9,350 nucleotides of DNA. Source: Opitutaceae bacterium (GTDB lineage: Bacteria > Verrucomicrobiota > Verrucomicrobiia > Opitutales > Opitutaceae). Made by a program: the position numbers and the translations under genes. Within the stretch, counting starts at the first letter, position 1. Each line of letters starts with the position of its first letter. Below are positions 1-6,405 of this stretch, in pieces. The notes below the pieces were generated by a model. It made no database searches. It saw only the letters and a list, made by a program, of their open reading frames with translations, and was not told the origin of the DNA. The stretch lies in contig JAHFTG010000072.1 in NCBI GenBank assembly GCA_023269455.1, forward strand, positions 1 through 9,350, written 5' to 3'.

Positions 1-222
1 CGATGGGGAGGAATAGCGATGGCATAAGGATTGGATGAAGTCGAGCGACGCGCCTCGGTTGAGGGAGGGGCTTACAGGGAGAAACGGAATCGACGCCAAA
101 ACCCCGCCAATTTTTTAAATTTCCACTTTCCCCGCAGCCAAGGGCGGGACCGTGGCCCCGAAAATCGGCCATTGCCCACGTGAATCATTCGTTGGCAACG
201 CCTGTTGAAACTTCCCTGGGCG
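1..222. other. Non-coding stretch downstream of the kinase gene
   Basis: No convincing gene is visible. On the minus strand, an ATG at 25-23 opens a frame beginning MPSLFLPI that runs off the left edge. It could be the start of a neighbouring gene, but eight codons cannot support a call. An AT-rich tract lies at 107-122. Small imperfect inverted repeats lie just after the kinase stop: AACGCC at 197-202 against GGCGTT at 219-224, and a bulged hairpin at 154-170. Neither has a T-run on the minus strand, so no clear intrinsic terminator for the kinase gene can be named. Confidence 0.6.
71..99 (-). promoter_or_regulatory. Possible promoter pointing off the left edge
   Basis: Read on the minus strand, TTGGCG (99-94) and TGTAAG (76-71) are separated by exactly 17 bases, each matching the sigma70 consensus at 4 of 6 positions. 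The AT-rich tract at 107-122 lies just upstream of the -35 position, where an UP element would sit. The ATG at 25-23 lies downstream. This is only a consensus match; the gene it would drive is outside the window. Confidence 0.25.
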
Positions 223-2475
223 TTAGTTCGCCGGTGGGGGCACCGGAGAAACCTTGTCGATCAGGGTGGTCGCCTCGCGGAGCAGGATGCGGGCGTTGAT
301 CCAGTCGAACCAGATCCCCTGTTGCTCATTGCCTCCGTTAAGCGGGGTTCGGAACCAAGCGTCGATCAGTTCGCGCGCTTGCTTCAATCCCGCCCGGACA
401 TCGTCTTCCCGGTGCAGGTGATGGCTCGCCATCGCGAAAATCAGCCGGCTGGAGGCGAATCGGGCCGCGTTGTAATTGGGATAATCCTCGCAGTGCTGAA
501 CCCAGACGAGCGCCTGCTCGTCTCGGCCTTGCCGATATTCAAACAAAGCGAGGGCGAACGATCTCCACGCCGACATGTATGGGTTGCTGTCGGTCTTAGG
601 GTCGGTGCCTTCCAACGTGGCGGCCGCGACGGACGCGAGTGGAGCCAGCATGCGGAGGGTTTTGGCGTCGGACGGCATTAAAAGGCTGGCCTTGATGGTG
701 TGCTCCGCGGCGACGGGGTTGGCACTCAACGCAAAGCGGGCGATGGCCATTTGGCGGAACTGTTCATAAGCGTTCCGGTCACCGGCTTCGCAAAGCGCCG
801 CGCCAGCCATGAGGAGTTGGCGTGAAACATCATCGGTGTCGGCGGAGTCCACCTGGGTGATTGCCTTGGCCATTCCGGCGAAGCGTTTTGCTGCTAGATC
901 CCATCGACTGGCCTGGAAGTGCCACCACCCCAGCGTGCGCAGGACTCCGGCGGCTTCCAGCGAGGGCGGGATGAGATCGAGGGGGATTTCCGCGATCAGT
1001 GCGTCGGCGGTGGCGACGTCGCCGTGGTTGATGAGGACCGCGGCTTGGGCGAGTTTCTCACGGGCTTCAGCATGCTGCCGAAGGGAGAGTTCTACGGCGC
1101 GGGATTGTTCGGCCTCGGCACGCAGGCGGGCTTGTTCCCGGTGCGCTTCACGCTCCTGGTAATAGAGCCGCGTAGAGACGACCAAGCCTGCCACGAGGAT
1201 TGCAACGAAGAGGGTGCCGACGATGAAGAGCTGACGGTTGCGACGAACCAGCTTTCGGAGGTGATAAAAACGTGAGGGCGGATGGGCGGCGACCGGCTCG
1301 TGGTCCCGATACCGGCGGACGTCGCGGGCCAGGCCGTTGGCGGTTTCATAACGGTGCTGACGCTCTTTTTTTAGAGTGCGCAGGACAATCCAATCGAGAT
1401 CACCGTGCAGGGCCGTGACCAAGGCCCGGGGTTTGACACCGCGTTGCTCGGCGAGGCGCGCGAGTTCATCGGGAGCAAGCGAGGCGACGTAAACCGAGGG
1501 TGGGGTGGCCGGCGGGCGCTCCCGGATGGCGCGACACAGTTCTTCGGGGGTGGACTGGGCCGCCTGCTTGGAAGGAAAGGGCGTGCGGCCGGTCAGTAAT
1601 TCGTAGAGCAGCACGCCCAGACCGTAGATGTCGCTCCGGGTATCCACGTTGCGGTCATCCGGCTCCGCCTGTTCGGGGCTCATGTAGTCGGGCGTGCCGA
1701 TAAAGCGGACGCGGGCGGGAGCCTCGGTGTTTGCGGGCAGGGTTTCCTTGATCGATTTGGAAATGCCAAAGTCGATCACCTTGGGCACCGGGAACCCGTC
1801 ATGAAGCGCGATGAGGATGTTCGACGGTTTGATATCGCGGTGAATGACGCCTTTTTGATGGGCGTGTTGGATCGCGTTGCAGACTTGGACGAACAGGTCG
1901 AGGCGCCGGTTAACGTTGAGCCGGTGTTCGTTGCAATAATCGGTGATCTTGGTGCCGCGCACCCTTTCCATGACGAAGTAGGGACGGCCGGTGGCGGTCG
2001 CGCCGGCATCGAGCACGCGGGCGATATTCGGGTGGTCCATCCACGCCATCGCCTGCTGTTCCATCATGAAACGGGCGATGATGGCTTGGGTGCCGATGCC
2101 CATGCGGATGATCTTGAGGGCGACCTCCCGCTGCACGGGTTCCTGTTGCTCGGCCAAGTAAACCACTCCGCAGCCGCCTTCGCCGAGACGTTGCACGAGC
2201 TTGTAGCGTCCGATGTGCATGTTGGTCTCCGACAGCGCCCCGTCATCGGCCTCGCCGACCTGGCCGTCCGGCGGCGTGGATTCGGGCTCGCGTTGCGGGC
2301 GAAGGGAGAGAAACGCCTCGGCCGATTCCTGCGAGGAGAGCAATTTTTCCAGGCGGATTCGTAGGGCGGTGTCCTTGCCGCAGAAACGATCCAGAAAGGC
2401 GCGGCGCTCGTCCGGATCGGTCAGGTCCAGCGCGGCTTCGAACAACGCCTGCTCGTGCTGTTTTTCGGGGCTCAT
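223..2475 (-). CDS. Membrane Ser/Thr protein kinase, sigma-factor partner
   Basis: A 750-residue Hanks-type Ser/Thr kinase. Residues 1-87 are a family-typical N-terminal extension. The kinase domain spans about 88-390: Gly-rich loop GEGGCGVVY at 98-106, catalytic Lys121, helix-C Glu139, HRDIKPSN with Asp214, DFG at 235-237, and SPEQA at 266-270 in the APE position. The later DLDWIV and RYETANGLARDVRRY blocks complete the C-lobe. One hydrophobic helix (about 415-434) follows a basic stretch, then a charged, probably coiled region (437-475), then an Ala-rich helical, TPR-like domain to the end. That domain is expected outside the inner membrane if the kinase domain is cytoplasmic. The ATG at 2475 is chosen because it overlaps the sigma factor stop as ATGA and matches the usual N-terminus; the open frame extends 23 codons further upstream inside the sigma gene. 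It probably phosphorylates the sigma factor encoded just before it (inference). Confidence 0.9.
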   Translation of the reverse strand: MSPEKQHEQALFEAALDLTDPDERRAFLDRFCGKDTALRIRLEKLLSSQESAEAFLSLRPQREPESTPPDGQVGEADDGALSETNMHIGRYKLVQRLGEGGCGVVYLAEQQEPVQREVALKIIRMGIGTQAIIARFMMEQQAMAWMDHPNIARVLDAGATATGRPYFVMERVRGTKITDYCNEHRLNVNRRLDLFVQVCNAIQHAHQKGVIHRDIKPSNILIALHDGFPVPKVIDFGISKSIKETLPANTEAPARVRFIGTPDYMSPEQAEPDDRNVDTRSDIYGLGVLLYELLTGRTPFPSKQAAQSTPEELCRAIRERPPATPPSVYVASLAPDELARLAEQRGVKPRALVTALHGDLDWIVLRTLKKERQHRYETANGLARDVRRYRDHEPVAAHPPSRFYHLRKLVRRNRQLFIVGTLFVAILVAGLVVSTRLYYQEREAHREQARLRAEAEQSRAVELSLRQHAEAREKLAQAAVLINHGDVATADALIAEIPLDLIPPSLEAAGVLRTLGWWHFQASRWDLAAKRFAGMAKAITQVDSADTDDVSRQLLMAGAALCEAGDRNAYEQFRQMAIARFALSANPVAAEHTIKASLLMPSDAKTLRMLAPLASVAAATLEGTDPKTDSNPYMSAWRSFALALFEYRQGRDEQALVWVQHCEDYPNYNAARFASSRLIFAMASHHLHREDDVRAGLKQARELIDAWFRTPLNGGNEQQGIWFDWINARILLREATTLIDKVSPVPPPAN

Positions 2476-3050
2476 GCGCCCGGCGGCGTCGGGTCGCAGC
2501 CGTCTTGGATGAGTTGATAGAGGCAGCCCTTGGCGTAGGCCCATCGGCGTTCCAGCGTGCGATCACTGAGATCGAGCATGCGGGCGACTTCCTGATTGGT
2601 GAAGCCGCCGAAAAATTTCAGGGTGATGAGCTGCGCGCTGTCGGGGTCTTCCGTTTCGAGACGCGTCAGCGCGTTGTTCACCAGGAGAATGCGGTCGTCG
2701 GTCGTCGCGATGGCCAGGTCCATGTCGTCGATGTTCACCCGTTTCGGGTGGTTGCCGCGCTTGAGGCTGGCCTTTTTGCGGGACAGATCGACGAGGATGT
2801 GGCGCATGGCCTGGGCGGCGGCGCGGAAGAAGTGTTCGCGGTTGTTCCAGGTGCGGTCTCCTTGGTTCAGCAACCGGAGCCACGCCTCATGAACCAAGGC
2901 GGTGGCTTGCACCGTTTGGCTGTTGGCGTTGCTGCCCAGCCGCGCCGCCGCGAGGTGGCGCAGTTCGTCGTAAACGAGCGGCAGCAATTCTTCGGCGGCC
3001 CGGCCTTCGTTGCGCTCCACGGCTTCGAGAAGGAGGGTGATTTCACTCAT
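2472..3050 (-). CDS. ECF sigma factor, kinase-associated (TIGR02999/ECF43-like)
   Basis: A 192-residue ECF-type RNA polymerase sigma factor. Region 2 spans about residues 16-92: region 2.1 (LLPLVYDELRHLAAARL), region 2.2 (TALVHEAWLRLL), and the region 2.3/2.4 helix (HFFRAAAQAMRHILVDLSRKK). After a linker, region 4 (about 125-182) carries the helix-turn-helix FTNQEVARMLDLSDRTLERRW. The residues aligned with the DAED motif of ordinary ECF factors are Gln48-Ala49-Thr50-Ala51, without acidic side chains. Published work on Vibrio EcfP/PknT shows that such a sigma can depend on threonine phosphorylation by its kinase. No anti-sigma gene is present; the next gene is the kinase, overlapping by ATGA. 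The ATG at 3050 is chosen because it gives the usual MSEIT-like N-terminus; 20 extra in-frame codons upstream look non-coding. No Shine-Dalgarno precedes it. Target promoters are unknown. Confidence 0.9.
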   Translation of the reverse strand: MSEITLLLEAVERNEGRAAEELLPLVYDELRHLAAARLGSNANSQTVQATALVHEAWLRLLNQGDRTWNNREHFFRAAAQAMRHILVDLSRKKASLKRGNHPKRVNIDDMDLAIATTDDRILLVNNALTRLETEDPDSAQLITLKFFGGFTNQEVARMLDLSDRTLERRWAYAKGCLYQLIQDGCDPTPPGA

Positions 3051-4189
3051 GGGGGACGGTCGGCGGGGCAGCGAGCAAGAGGGGTATGCCGCCCACTCTG
3101 CTCGCTGCACACGGGCAGGCCGAGGATTTTTTCACATTTCCCCCGCCCCTCATCTCGTCCGTGCCGATCCGGTCCGCACGGAGATGGACTTTCCCAATGT
3201 CCAAGAACTGCGGGCGTCGGAGTTACTTGAGGCTGATCTTGAAGACCACGGCGGCGTCGGAGGCGGGCGGCAACCTCGGCCAACTCGCCGGCGGGAAGAC
3301 TGCGCAAGAGGGCCGACGGGGTGGGCGGCTCCACCTCGCGCAACGTCCGGCGGAGTTCGTCGAGGCCAGAGTCGATGAGTTTTTTCGAGTCAAAAGGCGG
3401 CCGGCCGGTGAGCAGCTCGTAGAGCAGCACGCCGAGACTGTAGATGTCGGCTCGCGTATCCACATCGGCACGACCGAGTTCGGCTTGCTCGGGACTCATG
3501 TAGGCGGGCGTGCCGATGAATTGATCCGGCCCTAGGGTGACGCTCGGTTCGCCGGAGTCGTGGCCCGAGACCGCCTTGGCTACGCCGAAGTCGATGACCT
3601 TGGGCGTGGCGACGCCGTCGTCTTGAAGTGCCACAAGCACGTTCGAGGGTTTGAGGTCGCGGTGGAGGATGCCCTTCTGGTGCGCGTGTTGCACCGCGAG
3701 GCAGACGTGGATGAACAACTTCAGGCGTTCGTGCACCGGGAGGCGTCGGGCGTCGCAAAAGGTGGTGATGTGTTCACACGTGACCAGTTCCATGGCGAAG
3801 AACGGCCGACCCGCGTCGGTCGCGCCCGCGTCGAACACGCGCGCGATGTGCGGGTGGTTCATCATCGCCAGCGCCTGCCGTTCCAGCGCGAACCGGGCGA
3901 TCACGCGTTCGGTGTCCATGCCGAGGCGGATGATTTTTAACGCCACTTGCCGGCGCACGGGCTCTTCTTGCTCGGCGAGGTAAACGACGCCGCAACCGCC
4001 TTCGCCCAGGCGGCGGACGATGCGGTAGCGGCCGATGCGCACGGGGTCCGCGCCTGCGGTCGGCGCGTTGGCTTCCTCGGGTTGGGGAGGTGCCGGAGCC
4101 TCCGGGGGCTGGGGCACCGGTGGCACAAAGGCGAAAAAAGCCTCGGCCTGGATGTGCGCGGCGACAAGTGCACCGAGACGCGCGCGCAT
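3047..4189 (-). CDS. Ser/Thr protein kinase, damaged at both ends (probable pseudogene)
   Basis: Hanks-type kinase, paralogous to the complete kinase at 223-2475. Numbered from the first in-frame ATG (4189), it keeps GEGGCGVVY (62-70), Lys85, Glu103, HRDLKPSN with Asp178, DFG (200-202), SPEQA and the DIYSLGVLLYELLTGRPPF block. Family-like sequence continues upstream of this ATG in the same frame to about 4252 (DPALREAFLDK). No ATG, GTG or TTG occurs between there and the in-frame stop at 4318-4316, so the native start is missing. Similarity ends near residue 308 (about 3266), before the DLDWIV block. Subdomain XI, the membrane helix and the C-terminal domain are gone. The last 70 or so codons are Arg/Pro/Gly-rich and family-unlike. 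The frame ends with a TGA overlapping the sigma start as ATGA, perhaps by chance. A shortened soluble kinase cannot be excluded. Confidence 0.7.
   Translation of the reverse strand: MRARLGALVAAHIQAEAFFAFVPPVPQPPEAPAPPQPEEANAPTAGADPVRIGRYRIVRRLGEGGCGVVYLAEQEEPVRRQVALKIIRLGMDTERVIARFALERQALAMMNHPHIARVFDAGATDAGRPFFAMELVTCEHITTFCDARRLPVHERLKLFIHVCLAVQHAHQKGILHRDLKPSNVLVALQDDGVATPKVIDFGVAKAVSGHDSGEPSVTLGPDQFIGTPAYMSPEQAELGRADVDTRADIYSLGVLLYELLTGRPPFDSKKLIDSGLDELRRTLREVEPPTPSALLRSLPAGELAEVAARLRRRRGLQDQPQVTPTPAVLGHWESPSPCGPDRHGRDEGRGKCEKILGLPVCSEQSGRHTPLARCPADRPP
3068..3108 (-). promoter_or_regulatory. Inverted repeat in the sigma factor leader
   Basis: Perfect 10-base arms GCAGCGAGCA (3068-3077) and TGCTCGCTGC (3099-3108) are separated by 21 bases, and part of the interior can also pair. 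It lies 18-58 bases before the sigma factor ATG. It could be an mRNA hairpin in the leader or a dimeric protein-binding site. No T-run follows, so it is not an intrinsic terminator. Confidence 0.5.
3158..3182. promoter_or_regulatory. Second inverted repeat upstream of the sigma gene
   Basis: Arms TCCGTGC (3158-3164) and GCACGGA (3176-3182) enclose an 11-base spacer. It lies between the last kinase-like sequence of the damaged gene and the sigma factor start, where a promoter or operator for the sigma/kinase pair would be expected. It may equally be a relic of the end of a lost gene. Confidence 0.3.
3223..3266 (-). pseudogene. Possible remnant of another gene's 3' end fused to the kinase
   Basis: Where kinase similarity stops, another minus-strand frame reads SDAAVVFKISLK and then a TAA at 3225-3223. 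This looks like the tidy C-terminus of an unrelated protein. If so, a deletion joined the kinase gene to the end of a different gene near 3258-3266. The stretch is too short to assign to a family and could be chance. Confidence 0.2.
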
Positions 4190-4255
4190 GGCGGGATCAG
4201 CGGCGCAGGTTTTATCCAGGAAGGCTTCGCGCAGCGCCGGGTCGGGTACCTTTGG

Positions 4256-4408
4256 TCGTGGCCGACTGCACAGTTGACGAGATGGGCTTTGGTGGCGAAC
4301 CCTCGCGAACGGCTGCTAGGGATGCTCGTTTAACCCGATGGACGAGGGGAGGGGAGGCTGGCTTGGGTGAGAACTTTAAAAGTGGCCCAGACAAAATATT
4401 GGGGTCGC
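4256..4408. other. Intergenic stretch between damaged kinase and tRNA terminator
   Basis: No gene recognised. The minus-strand frame continuous with the kinase meets a stop at 4318-4316. The other frames give short proline- and serine-rich translations without family likeness. No sigma factor remnant is seen, although an intact kinase gene of this type would normally have a sigma gene directly upstream. The stretch includes a purine-rich run (4343-4352) and an AT-rich patch near 4391-4400. Confidence 0.5.
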
Positions 4409-4444
4409 AAAAAAGCCCCAAAAACTTATGAAAGTCTTTGGGGC
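4409..4444 (-). terminator. Intrinsic terminator of tRNA-Asn
   Basis: Read on the minus strand, GCCCCAAAGACTT (4444-4432) pairs with AAGTTTTTGGGGC (4427-4415) over 13 positions with one G-T wobble. The loop is TCAT and six T follow (4414-4409). It begins six bases after the tRNA CCA end, a classic rho-independent terminator. Confidence 0.93.
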
Positions 4445-4449
4445 CAAAG

Positions 4450-4524
4450 TGGCTGCCCGGGTAGGGGTCGAACCTACGACCAAGTGATTAACAGTCACCT
4501 GCTCTGCCACTGAGCTACCAGGCA
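4450..4524 (-). tRNA. tRNA-Asn (anticodon GTT)
   Basis: Read on the minus strand, the gene folds into a full cloverleaf. The acceptor TGCCTGG pairs with CCGGGCA (one T-G pair). The D arm is GCTC/GAGC. The anticodon stem GGTGA/TCACT encloses loop CTGTTAA with anticodon GTT, reading AAC and AAU. A five-base variable region follows, then T arm GTAGG-TTCGACC-CCTAC. The discriminator base is G73 and the CCA end is encoded (4452-4450). It appears to be a single-gene transcription unit with its own terminator, divergent from rplY. Confidence 0.97.
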
Positions 4525-4705
4525 ATAAACCTCTCGCGAGGAGGGTTGGAAAAACAGCGTTGGGGTGGGGGTTGTCAACGCTCGTTTTGGGCCTTTCCGC
4601 AGATTTTCAAAGTTTTGGTTGCCTTCGCCCCGTGCGATTCTATCTCTTCGGACCCTTTTCTATTACGCCTGCCTTCAATTCCGGAGGAACAGGGGGAACG
4701 AATCT
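4525..4705. promoter_or_regulatory. Divergent intergenic region, tRNA-Asn / rplY
   Basis: This 181-base region must hold promoters for both directions. Towards the tRNA there is a perfect TTGACA (4578-4573), but the -10 region 16-17 bases on (near TGTTTT, about 4556-4550) is weak. Perfect inverted arms AGCGTTG (4556-4562) and CAACGCT (4576-4582) overlap this -35. An 8-base palindrome CTCGCGAG lies at 4533-4540 in the tRNA leader. Towards rplY, TATTAC (4661-4666) resembles a -10 box but has no good -35 partner, so that promoter is uncertain. Confidence 0.4.
4692..4698 (+). promoter_or_regulatory. Ribosome binding site of rplY
   Basis: GGGGGAA ends seven bases before the ATG at 4706, a good Shine-Dalgarno position. 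A second GGAGG at 4683-4687 is too far away for normal use. This is the only gene of the plus-strand cluster with an evident Shine-Dalgarno, and it decides the start against upstream in-frame codons. Confidence 0.6.
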
Positions 4706-5443
4706 ATGAGCACTACACAACTGATCCTCAACGTCACGACCCGCGCACAGACGGGTCGCAGCGCCTCCCGCCGCGTGCGCAAGGCCAACCAGATCCCCGC
4801 GATCCTCTACGGAAAGCACACCAACCCGGAGACGCTCGCCATCGACGCCCCCGAGTTCGTCCGCCTCCTGAAGTCCGTCGCCGGTCGCGCGCTCCTCATC
4901 GAGCTCAACCGCAAGGACAACACCTCCAAGGCCTTGTCCTTCGTGCAGGAAATCCAGCGCGATCCCATCACCGACAAATTTCTCCACGTCGATCTTCAAG
5001 AAGTGAAGGCCGATGAGAAGCTCGAGATCAACGTCCCCGTTTCCATCGTGGGCGAGGCGTTCGGCGTCAAGAAGCAGAGCGGCGTGCTTGAAGTCGCCAT
5101 GCACGCCCTTCGCGTTCGCTGCTTCCCGAGAGATCTTCCTCCGGTCATCGCCGTCGATGTCACCGAGCTGAAGGTCGGCGAGGCGCTGAAGGTCGGCACG
5201 CTTACACCCATTAAGGGCGTCGAGTTCCTTGATCTCAAGGGCCAGCCTGTCGTCTCTATCGTCGAGCCCGTCGGCGAAATCGCCGCCGCCACGCCTGCCG
5301 CTGGTGCCGCCGCCGCTGCTCCTGCCGCCGGTGCCGCCGCTCCTGCTGCTGGTGCCGCCGCCGCTCCCGCGGCCGCTGCTCCCGCTGCCGGTGCCAAACC
5401 CGCTGCCGGCGCCAAGCCCGCTGCTGCTCCCGCCAAGAAGTAA
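4706..5443 (+). CDS. rplY: 50S ribosomal protein L25 (bL25, Ctc/TL5 type)
   Basis: A 245-residue bL25 of the long two-domain Ctc/TL5 form, which binds 5S rRNA in the large subunit. The N-terminal 5S-binding domain covers about residues 4-97, with the family features GRSASRRVRKANQIPAILYG (17-36) and RDPITDKFLHVDLQEV (85-100). The C-terminal beta domain covers about 98-188, with VPVSIVGEAFG, VRCFPRDLPP and DVTELKVGE. Residues 192-245 form a low-complexity Ala/Pro/Gly tail with repeated PAAGA units, ending in Lys. The ATG at 4706 is chosen for its Shine-Dalgarno and the normal N-terminus; 47 in-frame codons upstream lie in the promoter region and look non-coding. It is the first gene of the plus-strand cluster, 60 bases before pth, a common pairing since both act in translation. 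Confidence 0.95.
   Translation: MSTTQLILNVTTRAQTGRSASRRVRKANQIPAILYGKHTNPETLAIDAPEFVRLLKSVAGRALLIELNRKDNTSKALSFVQEIQRDPITDKFLHVDLQEVKADEKLEINVPVSIVGEAFGVKKQSGVLEVAMHALRVRCFPRDLPPVIAVDVTELKVGEALKVGTLTPIKGVEFLDLKGQPVVSIVEPVGEIAAATPAAGAAAAAPAAGAAAPAAGAAAAPAAAAPAAGAKPAAGAKPAAAPAKK
5279..5440 (+). repeat. Ala/Pro-rich low-complexity repeat in the rplY tail
   Basis: GC-rich imperfect repeats of GCC/GCT codons with CCC/CCT and GGT encode the Ala-Pro-Ala-Ala-Gly-Ala tail of bL25 (residues 192-245). Such tracts are prone to slippage. The bias also keeps the opposite strand open, which explains the long antisense reading frames across this region. Confidence 0.8.
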
Positions 5444-5455
5444 GGTTTTCCGCCA

Positions 5456-5483
5456 CGGCCCGTCGCTTGACCGCGACGGGCCG
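5456..5483 (+). promoter_or_regulatory. Intercistronic hairpin between rplY and pth
   Basis: CGGCCCGTCGC (5456-5466) and GCGACGGGCCG (5473-5483) form a perfect 11-base-pair GC-rich stem with loop TTGACC. It starts 13 bases after the rplY stop and ends 20 bases before the pth ATG. The downstream bases (GGGCGATTGTTCTTT) are not a clean T-run. It may act as a partial terminator, or stabilise the 3' end of the rplY message. Confidence 0.6.
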
Positions 5484-5503
5484 GGGCGATTGTTCTTTGA
5501 GTC

Positions 5504-6088
5504 ATGTCCATCTCGCTCGTTGCCGGTCTCGGCAACCCGGGCCGCGATTACGACCACACCCGCCACAACGTGGGTTTCGTCGTCGTCGAGGCGATCACCC
5601 GTCAGCTCGGCCTTGCGTGGCAAACGCAACGGTCGTTCGAGGCGATGGTCGCCCGTTGGGATCCGGAACCAGGTCGCACCATCCTGTTCGCCAAGCCGCT
5701 CACGTTCATGAACGAAAGCGGCCGGGCGCTGCAGGCGATGACCGGGTTCTACAAGATCCCGGCCACCTCGGTGATCGCCGTCTATGATGATCTCACGATC
5801 AACCTCGGTCTCGTGAAAGTCACCGTGACCGGCAGCGCAGGAGGCCACAACGGTGTCGCCAGCCTCATCGAGCGATTCGGCGGCGGATTCATCCGCTACC
5901 GCATCGGCATCGGTCCCAAAGACCCGCCGCAGATGGACCTCAAGGACTTCGTCCTCGGCAAATTTACTTCTGATCAACAACACCTCCTCGACCAAAATTT
6001 AGAACGCTATGTGACCGGCCTCCGCCTCGTGATCGAACACGGGGCCGACCGGGCCATGAACCAACTCAACCGCAGAGACTCCCAATGA
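5504..6088 (+). CDS. pth: Peptidyl-tRNA hydrolase
   Basis: A 194-residue bacterial-type Pth. It cleaves the ester bond of peptidyl-tRNAs dropped from stalled ribosomes, recycling the tRNA in the cytoplasm. Family residues are all visible: GLGNPG with Asn11 (8-13), TRHNVG with the catalytic His21, KPLTFMNESG with Met69 and Asn70, Asp95 in YDDL, and GSAGGHNG with Asn116. The IGIGPKDP and DFVLGKF blocks follow, and length is normal. The ATG at 5504 gives the expected MSISLVAGLGNPG start, with no Shine-Dalgarno before it. The stop codon overlaps the rpsF start as ATGA, implying translational coupling. Confidence 0.97.
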   Translation: MSISLVAGLGNPGRDYDHTRHNVGFVVVEAITRQLGLAWQTQRSFEAMVARWDPEPGRTILFAKPLTFMNESGRALQAMTGFYKIPATSVIAVYDDLTINLGLVKVTVTGSAGGHNGVASLIERFGGGFIRYRIGIGPKDPPQMDLKDFVLGKFTSDQQHLLDQNLERYVTGLRLVIEHGADRAMNQLNRRDSQ

Positions 6089-6384
6089 GCACCACTACCA
6101 AACGCAACTACCGCGCCACCTTCATCCTCGATAACCGCGGCAAGGAAGACACCATCGACCAGATCATCGACGGCGTTAAGAAAGACATCATCGCCGTGGA
6201 CGGCGAAGTGTCCTCCGTCGAGACCCTTGGCCGCAAGGATTTCGCCCGCGTCACCGACCGCAACCTCCCCGGCGCCACCTACGTGCAGGTCGCCTTCTCC
6301 GCTCCCGCGCAGGGCCCCGCCCAGCTCAAGGAACGCCTCCGCCTCAACAGCACCGTTTACCGCACCTTCCTCCAGTCTGCCTAA
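6085..6384 (+). CDS. rpsF: 30S ribosomal protein S6 (bS6)
   Basis: A 99-residue bS6, a ferredoxin-like-fold protein of the small-subunit platform that binds next to bS18. It shows the pattern RNYRATFILDNRG (strand 1), a helix DTIDQIIDGVKKDI, the central strands from VDGEVSSVETLGRKDFAR, then ATYVQVAFSA and a helix LKERLRLNSTVYRTFL. Length is normal. Its ATG lies inside the pth stop (ATGA), so it is probably translated by coupling. ssb follows after 21 bases; rpsF-ssb linkage is widespread. Confidence 0.95.
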   Translation: MSTTTKRNYRATFILDNRGKEDTIDQIIDGVKKDIIAVDGEVSSVETLGRKDFARVTDRNLPGATYVQVAFSAPAQGPAQLKERLRLNSTVYRTFLQSA

Positions 6385-6405
6385 GTTCGGGCGAACAACG
6401 CTCCC

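Noticed and set aside
1801..2364. Plus-strand open frame within the complete kinase gene
   Set aside because: It lies antisense to the conserved kinase domain; its codon pattern is explained by the kinase frame.
3051..3110. Upstream ATG at 3110 as the sigma factor start
   Set aside because: The 20 extra residues are unlike the family, and their codons coincide with the inverted-repeat leader.
2505..3230. Plus-strand 241-codon open frame opposite the sigma factor
   Set aside because: The minus-strand sigma factor has clear region 2 and region 4 motifs, and the plus-strand translation shows none.
4640..5995. A 451-codon minus-strand open frame opposite rplY and pth
   Set aside because: It lies antisense to two clearly conserved genes. 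Its translation is Asp/Gly/Arg-rich, as expected from the complement of GC-rich codons, and the Ala/Pro tail of rplY keeps it open.
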